NCBI GenBank assembly: GCA_009809945.1
Contig: WTPW01000846.1
Coordinates: 44,469-108,468 of the forward strand
From: Gigaspora margarita
Lineage: Eukaryota; Glomeromycota; Glomeromycetes; Diversisporales; Gigasporaceae
Direction of reading: 5' to 3'
Length of the DNA: 64,000 bases
The position numbers were made by a program, and so were the translations under genes. Below are positions 53,984 to 64,000 of the stretch, one piece after another. The number at the start of each line of letters is the position of its first letter. Position 1 is the first letter of the stretch. Below the pieces are notes generated by a model. The model worked only from the letters and a program-made list of their open reading frames with translations. It ran no database searches and was not told where the DNA came from.

Positions 53984-56900
53984 CTAATTTTTAGGGTTAT
54001 TCACTAAAGAAAATAAAAGATATGCAATATCTTCAGCAGAATTCAAGGGCTTTGAATTTAATGATTTGTAAATAACTTTACTATTATTGGAATTCACATT
54101 GACAAACCCAAAGTGATTACAGGCAGGGCAATTTTTAAATTGTTGGCTTACTAATATCAAATCATTATCAGATACCTTTTTAGATGACTTCATAGATTCA
54201 AAATTTGCGTAAGATATTTTTTCTTGTTCAAGCCTATGCCATATAACATTCTTTTGACCAAAATCGAACTTATCATGATTATCAATATCAATCACACTAT
54301 TATAAAGCATATATGTAAAAAAGTTATTATTAAAAGCTAATAACGAAAAAATTTTCTTGGCTTACCAGGTATATAGTGCTAAGTTTTGCAATATTGTTTC
54401 ATCAACAGGCATTTCTATATCTTTAATATTATAAACAAACAAACACGCCGAACCTTTATAAGTTGAGAAATGTGTACCAACAACAATTTCTGTTTCTTTT
54501 GGATCATATGTTATGTCAAATTGAGTGATTTCTGTTGATTCTTTTCTCGTGGAATCATTATTACTCATAGAGCCTGTTTGGGAATTAGCTTCTACTGCGC
54601 AAATTCCCAAAATACAAGGGTTATAATTATTAATTCCTACAGTAATATGATCTCCTTTTAAGGATTTCATATGTTTCATGCTTTGTTTCATACTTTTAAA
54701 TACCAATGGAAATTGGACTTTAAAGTCGAAGTTTGTTAGCGGTCCAACAATAATCCACCCAAGTTTAATTGAACAATGAGTTGTAGAACTGGAATATTCC
54801 CTTTCAATGTTGTGAACAACAATTACTGGGATATTTTTATCTTTGTTCAAAAAGTCTATATGAGCAGAAAACAAAATTTTATCACATTTACTCATTATTG
54901 ACGCAAAAATTTGGTAACTATGTACATTTCCTTCAATTTCCTTTATGTGCGAAGACAAGTTATGAATGTATGGTGAATTCTCTTTTAAATCAAAATTGAT
55001 ATCTTTAGTACCAGCTATATTTATAAAAATTTCGCGATATAATGAAACCAGTCATTTATATATTTATCTTCATACATCTTATTTTGAAAAAAAAAGATTT
55101 TTTACCTTTTAAAATTCGGTGGCCCAAAGCACTCAAAACTTTTTTTTGTAAGTCTTCTTCCAATAATTCAAATAATGGATAAATATCGTTATATCCAATT
55201 ATTTTCCAGGTAGACTCATTTTCAAGAGATTCGTCCCAAGATTTTATATTATCCTCGGAGTATTTATTTTTGTTCCCGCCGATAACATTAACAGAGGTAG
55301 AAACATCTGTATTGTCGTTATGAAAATTCTGCATATTCTTAATATCTTGACCTACTATATTATCAAGAAAAGTTATTTCAAAAGCATGAATGTAAGAAAA
55401 ATTTATCTTAGGACATTCACCTGAATTTTTAACATGTGAATTACTTTTAACTATAGCTCCTCCTAAGATAAGATGATACGCATAAAAATGACCATAATCT
55501 TCCGATACTTTACGGAGTTGTTTTATTATATCTTCATTACTTTCTAGCGCAGCTTTAACATCTTTAACAAATTCTTCAGTTGCAATAATATCTGAATTTT
55601 TTGAAAATTTGATTTCTTTTTTTGGCCACCATTCACATAAATGATTGGTAAATTGTTCAGAATTTATTGGAGGTAATTTAAGCGAACTGCAAAACCATTC
55701 TAAAGCGTCTGAAACTTTTCCATCAATTATAAGACAACGTTTACAATCAGTTCTAAATTCATGATCACATTTATATGTGTTGTCTTTATGACTAATTCCT
55801 GAATCTGAGGGTGGTTTAATTTTGTTGATAATGATTTTAAAGGCTTTTTTTTTAGCATTTTCAATAGAGCCATTTGTACAAAATTTGAAACCTTTCTCAT
55901 CTTTTAACTTTAACAAATCGAATTCTGCACTTTCTTTAATATATAAAAAATGGCAATCATCATGAGTTTCGATGATTTGCGAAAGATTTAATTTAGATTC
56001 TTCTTTTCTTAAAATTTTTTGAACTAAATTTTTCTTTTTCCTCACAAAACGACAATTAGTTCCCATACGAAAGTCATCATCATATTCTTCGAGTTTAGTT
56101 CGAATAGAATTTAGAGTTTTATTACTAACCAAATACATAGAACAAACTGTTTCTTTATTTTCTGAATTTAACTTAATTATTGTAACATCAATTTCTTCAT
56201 CCATTGTTGAGTAAGTAGAAATATCCTTTATTGAAGAAGAAACAAGTGATTCTGTATGGTAACTTTCGGCTTCAGATTTATTAGGTGATTCTCTTGGATA
56301 GTTTTCACTTTTGGCTAATTTTTGAAATATTAGGTTAATTAAAATTTTATAAACATGAAAGCAAAAATAGAATAATAGAGAATACACGTAATAAATCTCT
56401 GACATACGTGTTGAATTTGGCTTATTATTCCATATTATGACTCGATTTCGACCGCCTTTTTTAGCTTCTAGCAAGGCGTTGTCAGCGTGTAGAAGTAAGT
56501 CTTTATAGGTTTCTACTGATGAATTCATTTCGGAAACTCCAATGCTAAGTGTAATTGGTAATTTGATTTTATTATAGATAAACGAATGTATTTCAATAGA
56601 GCCTCGAATTCCTTCGGCAGTTTTAACGGCCAAATTTATATCAGCATCCTTGAGAAGAATAGTAAATTCATCTCCACCAAATCTTGCAAAAGTATCCACT
56701 GGACGGACATGATTATTTCGAATCAAATTTACTAACTCTTTTAAAACATAATCTCCAGCAGTATGATCATAATGATCATTGATACTTTTAAAATCATCCA
56801 CATCAAAAAATAACAAGCACAAATCCAGTTTATTTTCTTCTTTTACACTCTTGAATTCATCCTCTAATTTTTTCGAAAAATAAATCTTATTATATATCGG

Positions 56901-58968
56901 CAAAGACTTATCCATACGGCTTATATATTCATCGTTAGGAAGGTATTGAAATTCGCTACGCCCCATTGAAATCACGTCACCTTTTATTAAAAGACGAGGA
57001 GTATGGAATTCAAGTTTTTCGACATTAACAAAAATGTCATAATCAGATTCAAACTTCTCAATTTTGACATTCCCGTTATTTACACTAATTCTTGCATGTT
57101 TTTTAGCAATTTCTTGGTCTTTTATAATTACATCGTTCGAATTGCCCCTTCCTATAGATATTTCGCCTAGAGAAAGGAAAATGTATAAATTCGGAGGCAA
57201 CCCTTTAGCAACCTCTAAACAAGCTACATTTATCGACGTAGGCCGAATTCTGTTTCTAAAAGAATTCCCAAAACAAATTTCTGGAATATAATTAGAATCC
57301 CGATATTCACAATTAAACTCGATATCGTTGAGACGATTAATAACTTCATCAATTAATGGTCGTTTTTTGGGATCAGGATTCCACGAATCACAATAAAGTT
57401 CTTTATAATCTACAGGAGTTAAATTTATAGGATTTTCTCTATTTTCAAGAGCAAGAAAAGTTTTTAATTGTTTTGTGTCTTTTAATTCAAGCCTATCACT
57501 AAAAGGAAGCCTGCCACTTGATATTTCCCAAAATATCACCCCTAAGCTGTAAATATCAAATGATTGATCATATTTATGATCTTTACGCGTAAGATCAAAG
57601 AATTTCGGATCCACATAGGCAATATTTTCCTCAGTGACCTTGAGAGTAGGTTCTGTTTGATTTTTAAGAGACAAAGATGAGCCAAAATCTATAATCACAA
57701 ATCTGCCGTTGTGGTGCATAATGTTTTTTGAGTTCTATTGTTTTTATTTATTAAAAACATGACTGTTGAGGAAATTAAATGAATGGACAAAATCACTCCT
57801 AATTAATATTACTAACCAGATCACAATGTACAAGATTCTCTGCATGAATATATTGCAAGCCCGTAGCAATTTCTTTGGCCATCTGTATTTTATATGACCA
57901 GTCACTTTTTATGGCATATTCTTCCTTCAAATGTTCCCGAAGATTTTTACCGGAGCAATACTGAAGCACCATAGAATGAAATGTCTTGGAAGGTTCTTAT
58001 ATGACGAAAAATTGAGGCGACTAATCAATAAAAATCATATTTTCTGGATATATACATAATTATTACTGTATCGTCACGAAATAGCGGGCATGGGCGCTAC
58101 ATAAAAAATCATACCCGATGAAATAGCATAAGTGATTTCAAAATAACGTCCATACGCGCCCAAAATAACAAAAATTCGTATAAGGTGTATAAGAACATAA
58201 ATTGTTAACTCGACTGGAAGCAGTACATAGTAATTTGAAATTTTGGGTTCGAAAATTTAACTTTTGTCTCAAATAAGCCCATGCATGTACTCTAAATAAA
58301 ATGCATATATTTAAATGACGCGCAGTGGGCGTCATTTCGTGACAGTATGGTATTGACTTGAATAATTGGCCTGCAAAAAGTACCTTTAGTTACACCATAA
58401 AACTCGATCACGTTATCATTGTGTGTAATTTCTCTTAGATTCGCTGTCTTTTTTTATTTGTAATTTCAAGCAATTAGAATGATATGTAATTATCGGTAAA
58501 ATTTAAAGCTTGATCACTTTTTAGTTTTATATACAGGAAGAAGTCAAAAATTTCACTAACCTATACTAATCTATCAGATAGGATTATACTAAGCTGATTG
58601 GTAGTAATATTAAGCTATCAGCATAGTTTTATCTTTTTGATTTATGCTGGTAAGTTAGTGAGATTTTTGTCTTTGACCTGTTAACAACGTACTTCTCTGC
58701 AAAATTTGGTATAATATTCTTCTTCTTCTTGATATTTTTTCAAAAATTTAAGGATAACAAGTTTTTTATTAGATTTTATACGAGCACACTTGACCTCAGT
58801 TGCGCCATCTGAAATATTTTCTAAAACATCCAATTCATTGTAATCAAAACTTTTCGTGTAACCTAGGTTAATATCTCTTTTTTCTTTTGCCTCACTATCC
58901 CACTTTAGTGGTAGTAGAGATTTTAGGGTCATAATCAGATTCAAATTATATTGCATGTACGCAAACAT
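53984..58968 (-). CDS. Copy C: complete TKL kinase-FHA-GGDEF-MACPF-like protein
   Basis: Seven exons: 58693-58968, 58384-58447, 57817-57995, 56408-57734, 55106-56314, 54366-55014 and 53984-54296. They total 4017 nt, an exact multiple of three (1338 residues). Kinase about 25-325: 'LVILKFLKK' Lys, HCDLNSKNIM and IIDFG present, Gly loop degenerate. FHA about 360-440: 'SIGRGNSNDVIIKDQEIAKK'. GGDEF about 470-610: 'LLFFDVDDFKSIND', RPVD five residues before FARFGGDEFTI's GGDEF, 'ITLSIGVSEMNSS'. Then come a Ser-rich linker and the fungal MACPF-like region with 'YGHFYAYHLILGGAIVKSNS', 'NVIGGNKNKYSEDNIKSWDE', 'GWIIVGPLTNFDF' and a C-terminal 'CPACNHFGFVNV'. In bacteria GGDEF proteins make c-di-GMP. 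Kinase input controlling a cyclase output is inference. The 93-nt intron at 56315-56407 is stop-free and in frame. Start: first ATG of the exon. A later Met at residue 12 is possible. Confidence 0.82.
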
Positions 58969-59049
58969 CTAAAATCGCAATTATATTTATATAAATGACT
59001 TAGGTTGGAATGGAATTTAAGTGTATTTGGAATTTCCTAGAGTTAGGAT

Positions 59050-59870
59050 GTTGTATCTAAAGTAGCCCTATCTAAAGTAGCTACTTTATATATATATCTA
59101 AAATTACGACTTAGGGGGTTAATTTTAGTCGAGGTAGGAACGTCCCGAGTGCCCCGATCTTGTAGATCGTTACACAATTAATTAAAGATTTTTTTTATAT
59201 ACATTTTACAATACTTTTTTCGGAAGATTATTAAACCTGGAAGTTCAGAAGTTATTAGACAAACATGAAGTTCTCACCTTGCCCTACAATATATTTGCCT
59301 AATCCAACAATTTTCATATTACACCTCACTGATCGAAGTTATAAGTAATTAGCCACCACTACGTTCGTTTGTTGTGCAAATAAAAAGGTAAAAAAGCTTA
59401 AAATAACAGTTAACAATAATAGTATAGAAGAAAGAAATTAGTTTGTATATTTTTTTATTATATGTATCGCATAAAAATTCTTTAAAAAATTGAAAGTATA
59501 CGAATGATATTAACTTACAATTTGTTAATATTATCATTATAGCAGATAGGAGTTTTTAAAATACGACAGTTTATGAGTATATTAACATTACAAAGGTTCT
59601 TATTAGAACAATAGTCGTGGAAGATAGTAACAATATAAGATATTAAAACTTCGGCATAGAATTATATGTAAAATAAAATATATAGATTATTATGAGATTT
59701 TGTAAATAAATAAAGATGAATACTATGGAAATATTATAAATTCGTGCTTGCTTACATAACCTAACAATAATATTTAATACCGTTTAATTTAAATTTCAGT
59801 TTCTTTCGTTTTATAAAATAAATTTACGATTTAATTTCTTTATCTGTTATAAAAATTTACGGCTAATCAG
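59050..59870. other. Extra DNA upstream of copy C, absent from unit 1
   Basis: AT-rich, with 'ctatctaaagtagc' repeats at 59055-59090 and no gene. It splits sequence that is contiguous upstream of copy B, so it is an insertion or a local rearrangement. Confidence 0.4.
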
Positions 59871-60062
59871 CATGTGATATTATTCACATGTAAGATTTTT
59901 ATGTGCTACTTGATATAATACGTTAGATTAAGTTGTACTTTTTACTTTTTAACCCTGCTTGCCGTAATATGTGTAATATAACGTAATTATATTGTAGTTT
60001 TTAGATTGTACCGTAACGTATGTATGCACGTATAGCAACATCAAATACATGTGTCACATATT

Positions 60063-61797
60063 TATAGCAGATCAGTATGGTATATGTGAGCAAATCCGTG
60101 GGATTACAGAAAATCACTATAGTACGACATGCCATATCAGTACAGTATGGTATGGATGCAATTTTATCAAACCGTACCATATTGATCTGCTATTATATTA
60201 AATATATATATTAAACAGTATGGTACGCTTTGATAAAATCCACATCATACCTAGGTATTACGAATATCAGTATGGTACGACATACCAGATCAGTATGGTA
60301 TGGGTGCAATTTTATCAAACCGTACCATACTGATCTGCATAAATATAGTATCAAAATAGTATGGTACATATATTTAAAAATCGTACCATACTAATCTGCT
60401 ATTATATTAAACCTATATATTAGCAGAACAGTATGGTACGATTGATAAAATCCACACCATACCATACCATACGGATCTGGTAGTTGACAGGGCGTAGGAT
60501 CGATTTTCCTGTCACGTGACTTTCCGGCATCAATTGTCTTTGAGAAAAAAAAGATTTATGTTAGGATTTGGGTTCATGTTGGTGGTTAGAAGGAACATTA
60601 TATAGCAAAATTGTGTGCGGAAACTTTTTTATTAGGCCATAAAGACGATTTGCTAGTATAAATCTTACGATAAATACGATTTTGGCAAAACAAACGTTTG
60701 CTTTGAATTTCTTTACGTTACACCTGATCCTGATTTTTAATTGGCTAATTGACGTTGGAAGAACACGTGACTGGGAATTTGTTCAAGCATTGATTCTTTC
60801 ATTTGTGATTTATCATCAAAATTGAACTTAATGTCTACAATAAAGAAGATTAGTATGATAAAGAGATTGGAAATATATCATGTGTGAAAACTTATATTAA
60901 AGATATCTAGTTCACTTATCAATTATTCAAGGAAACAAATATAACGTTAACGCTAAAAAATGTAAAAATTGTATAGCTACCAAATCCGTATGGTATGGTA
61001 TGGTGTGGATTTTATCAAAGTGTACCATACTGTTCTGCTAATATATATATTTAATATAATAGCAGACCAATATGGTACGGTTTGATAAAATTGCATCCAT
61101 ACCATACTGATCTGGCATGTCGTACCGTACTGATTTTCTGTAATCCCTCATACCTGATACCATATCATACCATACGGATCTGGTAGCTATACAATTTTTA
61201 GCGTTAGCGTTATATTTGTTTCCTTGAATAATTGATAAGCGAACTAAATGTCTTTAATATAAGTTTTCACACATGATATATTTTTCAATCTTTTTATTTT
61301 GATAATAAATTAAAAATGAAAGAATCAATGCTTGAACAATTTCCCGGTCACGTGATATTCCGACCTCAATTAGCCAATTAAAAATCAGGATCAGGTGTAA
61401 CGTAAAGAAATTCAAAACAAACGTTTGTTTTGCAAAAATCGTATTTATCGTAAGATTTATACCAGCAAATCGTCTTTCTGGCCTAAAAAAAAAGTTTCCT
61501 CGCACAATTTTGCTATATAATGCTCCTTCTAACCACCAAACCATAACATAAATCAATTTTTTTCTCAAAGACAATTGGTTCTGGAAAGTCACGTGACAGG
61601 AAAATCGATCCTACGCCCTGTCAACTACCAGATCCGTATGGTATGGTATGGTGTGGATTTTATCAAATCGTTCTGCTAACATATATGTTTAATATAATAG
61701 CAGTATGGTACGATTTTTAAATATGTACCATACTATTTTGATACTATATTTATGCAGATCAGTATGGACGGTTTGCTGATCTGGTATGTCGTACCTA
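60063..61797. mobile_element. 1.7-kb palindromic element with iterated CAGATCAGTATGGTA words
   Basis: The two halves are imperfect reverse complements meeting near 61040-61070. For example 'gacagggcgtaggatcgatt' (60486) mirrors 'aatcgatcctacgccctgtc' (61602), and 'gtaacgtaaagaaattc' mirrors 'gaatttctttacgttac'. The outer parts are built from many copies of 'cagatcagtatggta' and its complement, giving nested smaller hairpins. The only sizeable frame (minus, about 61254-61592) lies inside one arm and has no recognisable domain. It is likely a foldback transposon. It replaces the partner gene seen beside copy B. Confidence 0.75.
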
Positions 61798-62000
61798 GGG
61801 ATTGGAACTGCCTAAAATTTTTCTTAATAGTTTAATCGTTTAACCGTTTAACCGTTTAATTTGGCCGGCATTAAAATAATTCCGGCCCACAACCAACATA
61901 ATTCTGCCCGGAACTATAGAGCAATTTTTAAACGGTGTTAACCTGCGAAATACCTCCGGAAATCGAGGCTAACGGAGCAACTATCGACAGGGAGTCACGT
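61798..62000. other. Spacer with TTTAACCG repeats
   Basis: Short 'gtttaaccgtttaaccg' repeats near 61835-61860. No gene. Confidence 0.3.
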
Positions 62001-62449
62001 GGGCACAGAGACACAAACTGTGCAGTGGTTTATCGTAGTTGTTAGTATTTAATTTAGCGGGAGGGTTTATGTATAGTGATTTGTCAATGTAAAAAAAGAG
62101 CGCGTGATGTAATTTATAGAATCGATATTATAATAAAGTGTCTTTTATTAATATAATAGAAAGATCATGGCAAACATGCCTACAAAGTGGAGCGAATATC
62201 GCCCGTATATATACAAAATGTTTACTAGTAGAAAGATCTGGCATTTATGCCAGATCTGTTAGATCTATCACTTATGCCAGTTCTTCCATATCCATCATTT
62301 ATGCCAGTTCTTCTATATCTATCATTTATGGCAGAAACGACTGATATGACAGAAATGACAGATCTGTCATTTTGGGCGCAGCAACCTCGTGACCTAATTT
62401 CGCCCCGTGATTTACTTGATTTAACAGGGGCCTGCATCAAGGGGTAACA
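62000..62449 (-). repeat. 3' LTR of a Ty3/Gypsy element (left edge approximate)
   Basis: On the minus strand the LTR begins TGTTACCCCTTGATGCAGG at 62449, just after a purine tract (about 62450-62464, G-rich). Inside are tandem about 26-bp units around 'ttatgccagttctt' (62230-62345) and CTGTCATTTCTGTCAT-like words. The short open frames on both strands here reflect these repeats. The left border was not resolved. Confidence 0.6.
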
Positions 62450-62717
62450 ATCTCCCCCCCTTAGTCACGAGTTCCACGAGTTAGTTGATCAAGATCTGAT
62501 AATCACAAGATCTTAATTTTACGATCATCCCAAAGTTTAATGACGTAGTTCTAGTAATTTGATCAGTTCCCCACTTCTTAAAAAGGTAGTACGTTCTTGT
62601 TACCGCTATATAATAGTGGGTAGAGAGTTCATTCTTGCAGAGAGTTCTTTCCGCTGTACTTGAGGGCATTTCCTCGATCAGTTGCCCCAGAATGTAGGCA
62701 AAGGCCAGGGCTTGTTC

Positions 62718-62909
62718 TCATTTTCCTTGCCTTAATAGTTGTTGTAAATTCGTATACGCGGCATTAACTTGGGTACGGAGGTCGATTGTAGGATCATAGG
62801 TGGGTATAATAATTTCAACATTATGCTCGGCGGTATTTAATAAGTTGGTAAGGACTTGTTGGTATGTGTTAGACATGATGTCTCTTAACTCCACTTTCGG
62901 TTCGATCAA
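62718..62909 (-). CDS. Small frame between integrase and LTR
   Basis: A 63-residue frame starting 'MIEPKVELRDIMSNTYQQVL', 9 bases after the integrase stop codon. It may be an extra small protein of the element or read-through sequence. I do not recognise it. Confidence 0.35.
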   Translation of the reverse strand: MIEPKVELRDIMSNTYQQVLTNLLNTAEHNVEIIIPTYDPTIDLRTQVNAAYTNLQQLLRQGK

Positions 62910-62918
62910 CCTCTTCTT

Positions 62919-63798
62919 TTATTCAATATTTTTCTGTCCTAATGTCGCGTCTTCTCTTTCTTGATATTTCTTAATGAGGGAAAGACTCACAGGAGCTGCT
63001 ATCACCTTTTCCATTATGGTTCGTAGTTTGTACACTCCTAAAAACGGGGTGTCTTGTACGTAATAAGGACCTTTCCACTTTGGTCTCAATTTTTCTGTAT
63101 GCCTTTGATCTAAAGCGGCGTCAAACAATAGGACCTTATCGCCGATTTGTATAGTATCCTTTTTGGTTAATTTTTTATCAAATTTGGTTTTATGTTTTAA
63201 TTGTGCCTTTTTAATTCGTTGATTAGCAACTAATCTTTTTTCGCTTAATTCATTTTCTAGCACAAACATCTGATCGAACAGGTTTTCTTCCAAGATTTCA
63301 GATGTTTCCTGGCACGGGAACCGTGGGCGCCTACCATAAGTCAAATAGAATGGTTCGATTTTGGTGGTTGCTTGTTTCATTGTCCGATAAGCGAACAATG
63401 TAGGTGGCACTAACGAATCCCATTCTTGCCCTTGTGTTACAGATTTGGCAAGTGATTCACACAAGGTACGATTGAACCGTTCCACTAACCCATTAGTCTG
63501 TGGGTGAAACGGTGTAGAGAATAAATATTTAATTTCGAACATTCTTAGTAATTCTTTAACCACCTCGTTTCTAAAATGAGACCCTCTGTCAGATAGAATC
63601 AACTCCAGGCATCTGTGTCAGCAAATTATATCTTCATATAGAAACTTCGACACTTGTTTGGAATCTGCAGTTGGAATTGGCTTCACTTCGGGCCATTTTG
63701 TGGCGTAGTCGGTGGCTACAACTATGTAGCAATTACCTTGGGCGGTTATAGGTAGTGGTTCCACTATATCTATACCAGGACCCGAACAATCTATGTAA
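62919..63798 (-). pseudogene. Ty3/Gypsy integrase, 5'-truncated with one in-frame stop
   Basis: Minus strand. 'VVATDYATKWPE' (first catalytic Asp), 'LSDRGSHFRNEV' (second Asp) and 'PQTNGLVERFNRTL' (Glu) give the DDE triad with exactly 35 residues between the last two. The C-terminal part has 'KWKGPYYVQDTPFLGVYKL', a GPY/F-type module. A TGA at 63618-63620 interrupts the core where the family usually has Arg (CGA), consistent with one C-to-T change. Upstream of about 63798 the coding sequence stops abruptly at unrelated repeats, so reverse transcriptase and gag are missing. Confidence 0.85.
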
Positions 63799-64000
63799 TG
63801 TCATATTTGAAAAATCGCTAATAGAGGGACGTTTTTTTAAAAAGGTTATATTTGAAAAGTAGGTATTGGGTAAAAAGGTTATATTTGAAAACGGATAATG
63901 GGCAAATTGAGTATATTTGAAAGAATGGTAACAGGGTAATTTTTCTAAATGTTATATTTGAAAAGTGGTAATGGAAAAGGAGAGCGTTGGGGTTGGTTTT
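63799..64000. repeat. Short tandem repeat 'gttatatttgaaaag'
   Basis: About five diverged copies of a unit of roughly 33-40 bp built on 'gttatatttgaaaagtggta' run to the window end and truncate the integrase relic. Confidence 0.65.

Larger units (their letters stand above)
51870..60063. repeat. Segmental duplication, unit 2
   Basis: Colinear with 23150-30480 (same orientation). Differences include a 120-bp retroposon fragment at 52671-52790 and about 800 bp of extra DNA at about 59050-59870. Homology stops abruptly at the edge of the 60063-61797 palindrome, where unit 1 continues into the divergent gene at 30500. Confidence 0.85.

Noticed and set aside
62138-62447. Frames on both strands at 62.1-62.4 kb
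   Set aside because: They lie in the LTR and follow its short tandem repeats.

Overview
The window is strongly AT-rich nuclear DNA of a filamentous fungus, most likely an arbuscular mycorrhizal fungus (Glomeromycotina, Rhizophagus-like). The evidence is short GT-AG introns, TKL-type kinase fragments with HCDL/HRDL catalytic loops, the fungus-typical MACPF-like domain with its 'GGD..SW..SL' and 'WKIIGY..IYPLFELL' blocks, a Zn2Cys6 finger, and a very high load of MITEs, gag relics and nested LTR elements. There are no bacterial operons, rRNA genes or CRISPR arrays.

Layout. 1-3.3 kb: repeats and gene fragments. 3.36-7.86 kb (minus): copy A of a multidomain gene (TKL kinase, FHA, GGDEF, then a MACPF-like part). 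8.3-9.4 kb: tandem duplication and foldback element. 9.4-18.2 kb: a decayed minus-strand ORF broken up by MITEs and by an LTR retrotransposon (10370-15374) that itself carries a hAT-like insertion. 18.2-19.3 kb: a tRNA-headed retroposon with poly(A) and a 16-bp target duplication. 19.3-22.6 kb: foldback elements and a decayed gag. 23.1-30.5 kb: a segmental duplication unit carrying copy B (minus), with a divergent MACPF-like gene at 30500-32234 (plus). 32.4-46.6 kb: a 13-kb tandem array running into an active TKL kinase gene (plus). 46.6-51.9 kb: intergenic DNA with MITEs. 51.9-60.06 kb: the second segmental duplication unit, carrying intact copy C (minus). 60.06-61.8 kb: a 1.7-kb palindrome. 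61.8-64 kb: a Ty3/Gypsy 3' end (minus).

The two most unusual things are these. (1) About 110 tandem units of about 100 bp at 32.4-45.5 kb each look like one intron. A 3' splice site (nearly always CAG or TAG) is followed by exactly three variable bases and then a 5' splice site (GTAAGT-like). A Zn2Cys6 exon (33667-34002) sits inside the array and the kinase starts at its end (45541). Both large exons have the same phase, and of the three possible frames only that phase is free of stops through the chain of three-base 'exons'. The sequence therefore reads as one gene whose Ser/Asn/Tyr/Pro-rich linker is encoded one residue at a time. (2) Three intron-containing fungal genes fuse a TKL kinase to FHA and GGDEF (diguanylate-cyclase-type) domains, with GGDEF and RxxD motifs intact, plus a MACPF-like region. 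C is complete, B is frameshifted downstream of GGDEF, and A has a dead kinase but an intact GGDEF signature.

All exon boundaries and homologies were read by eye. No database search or RNA evidence was available.
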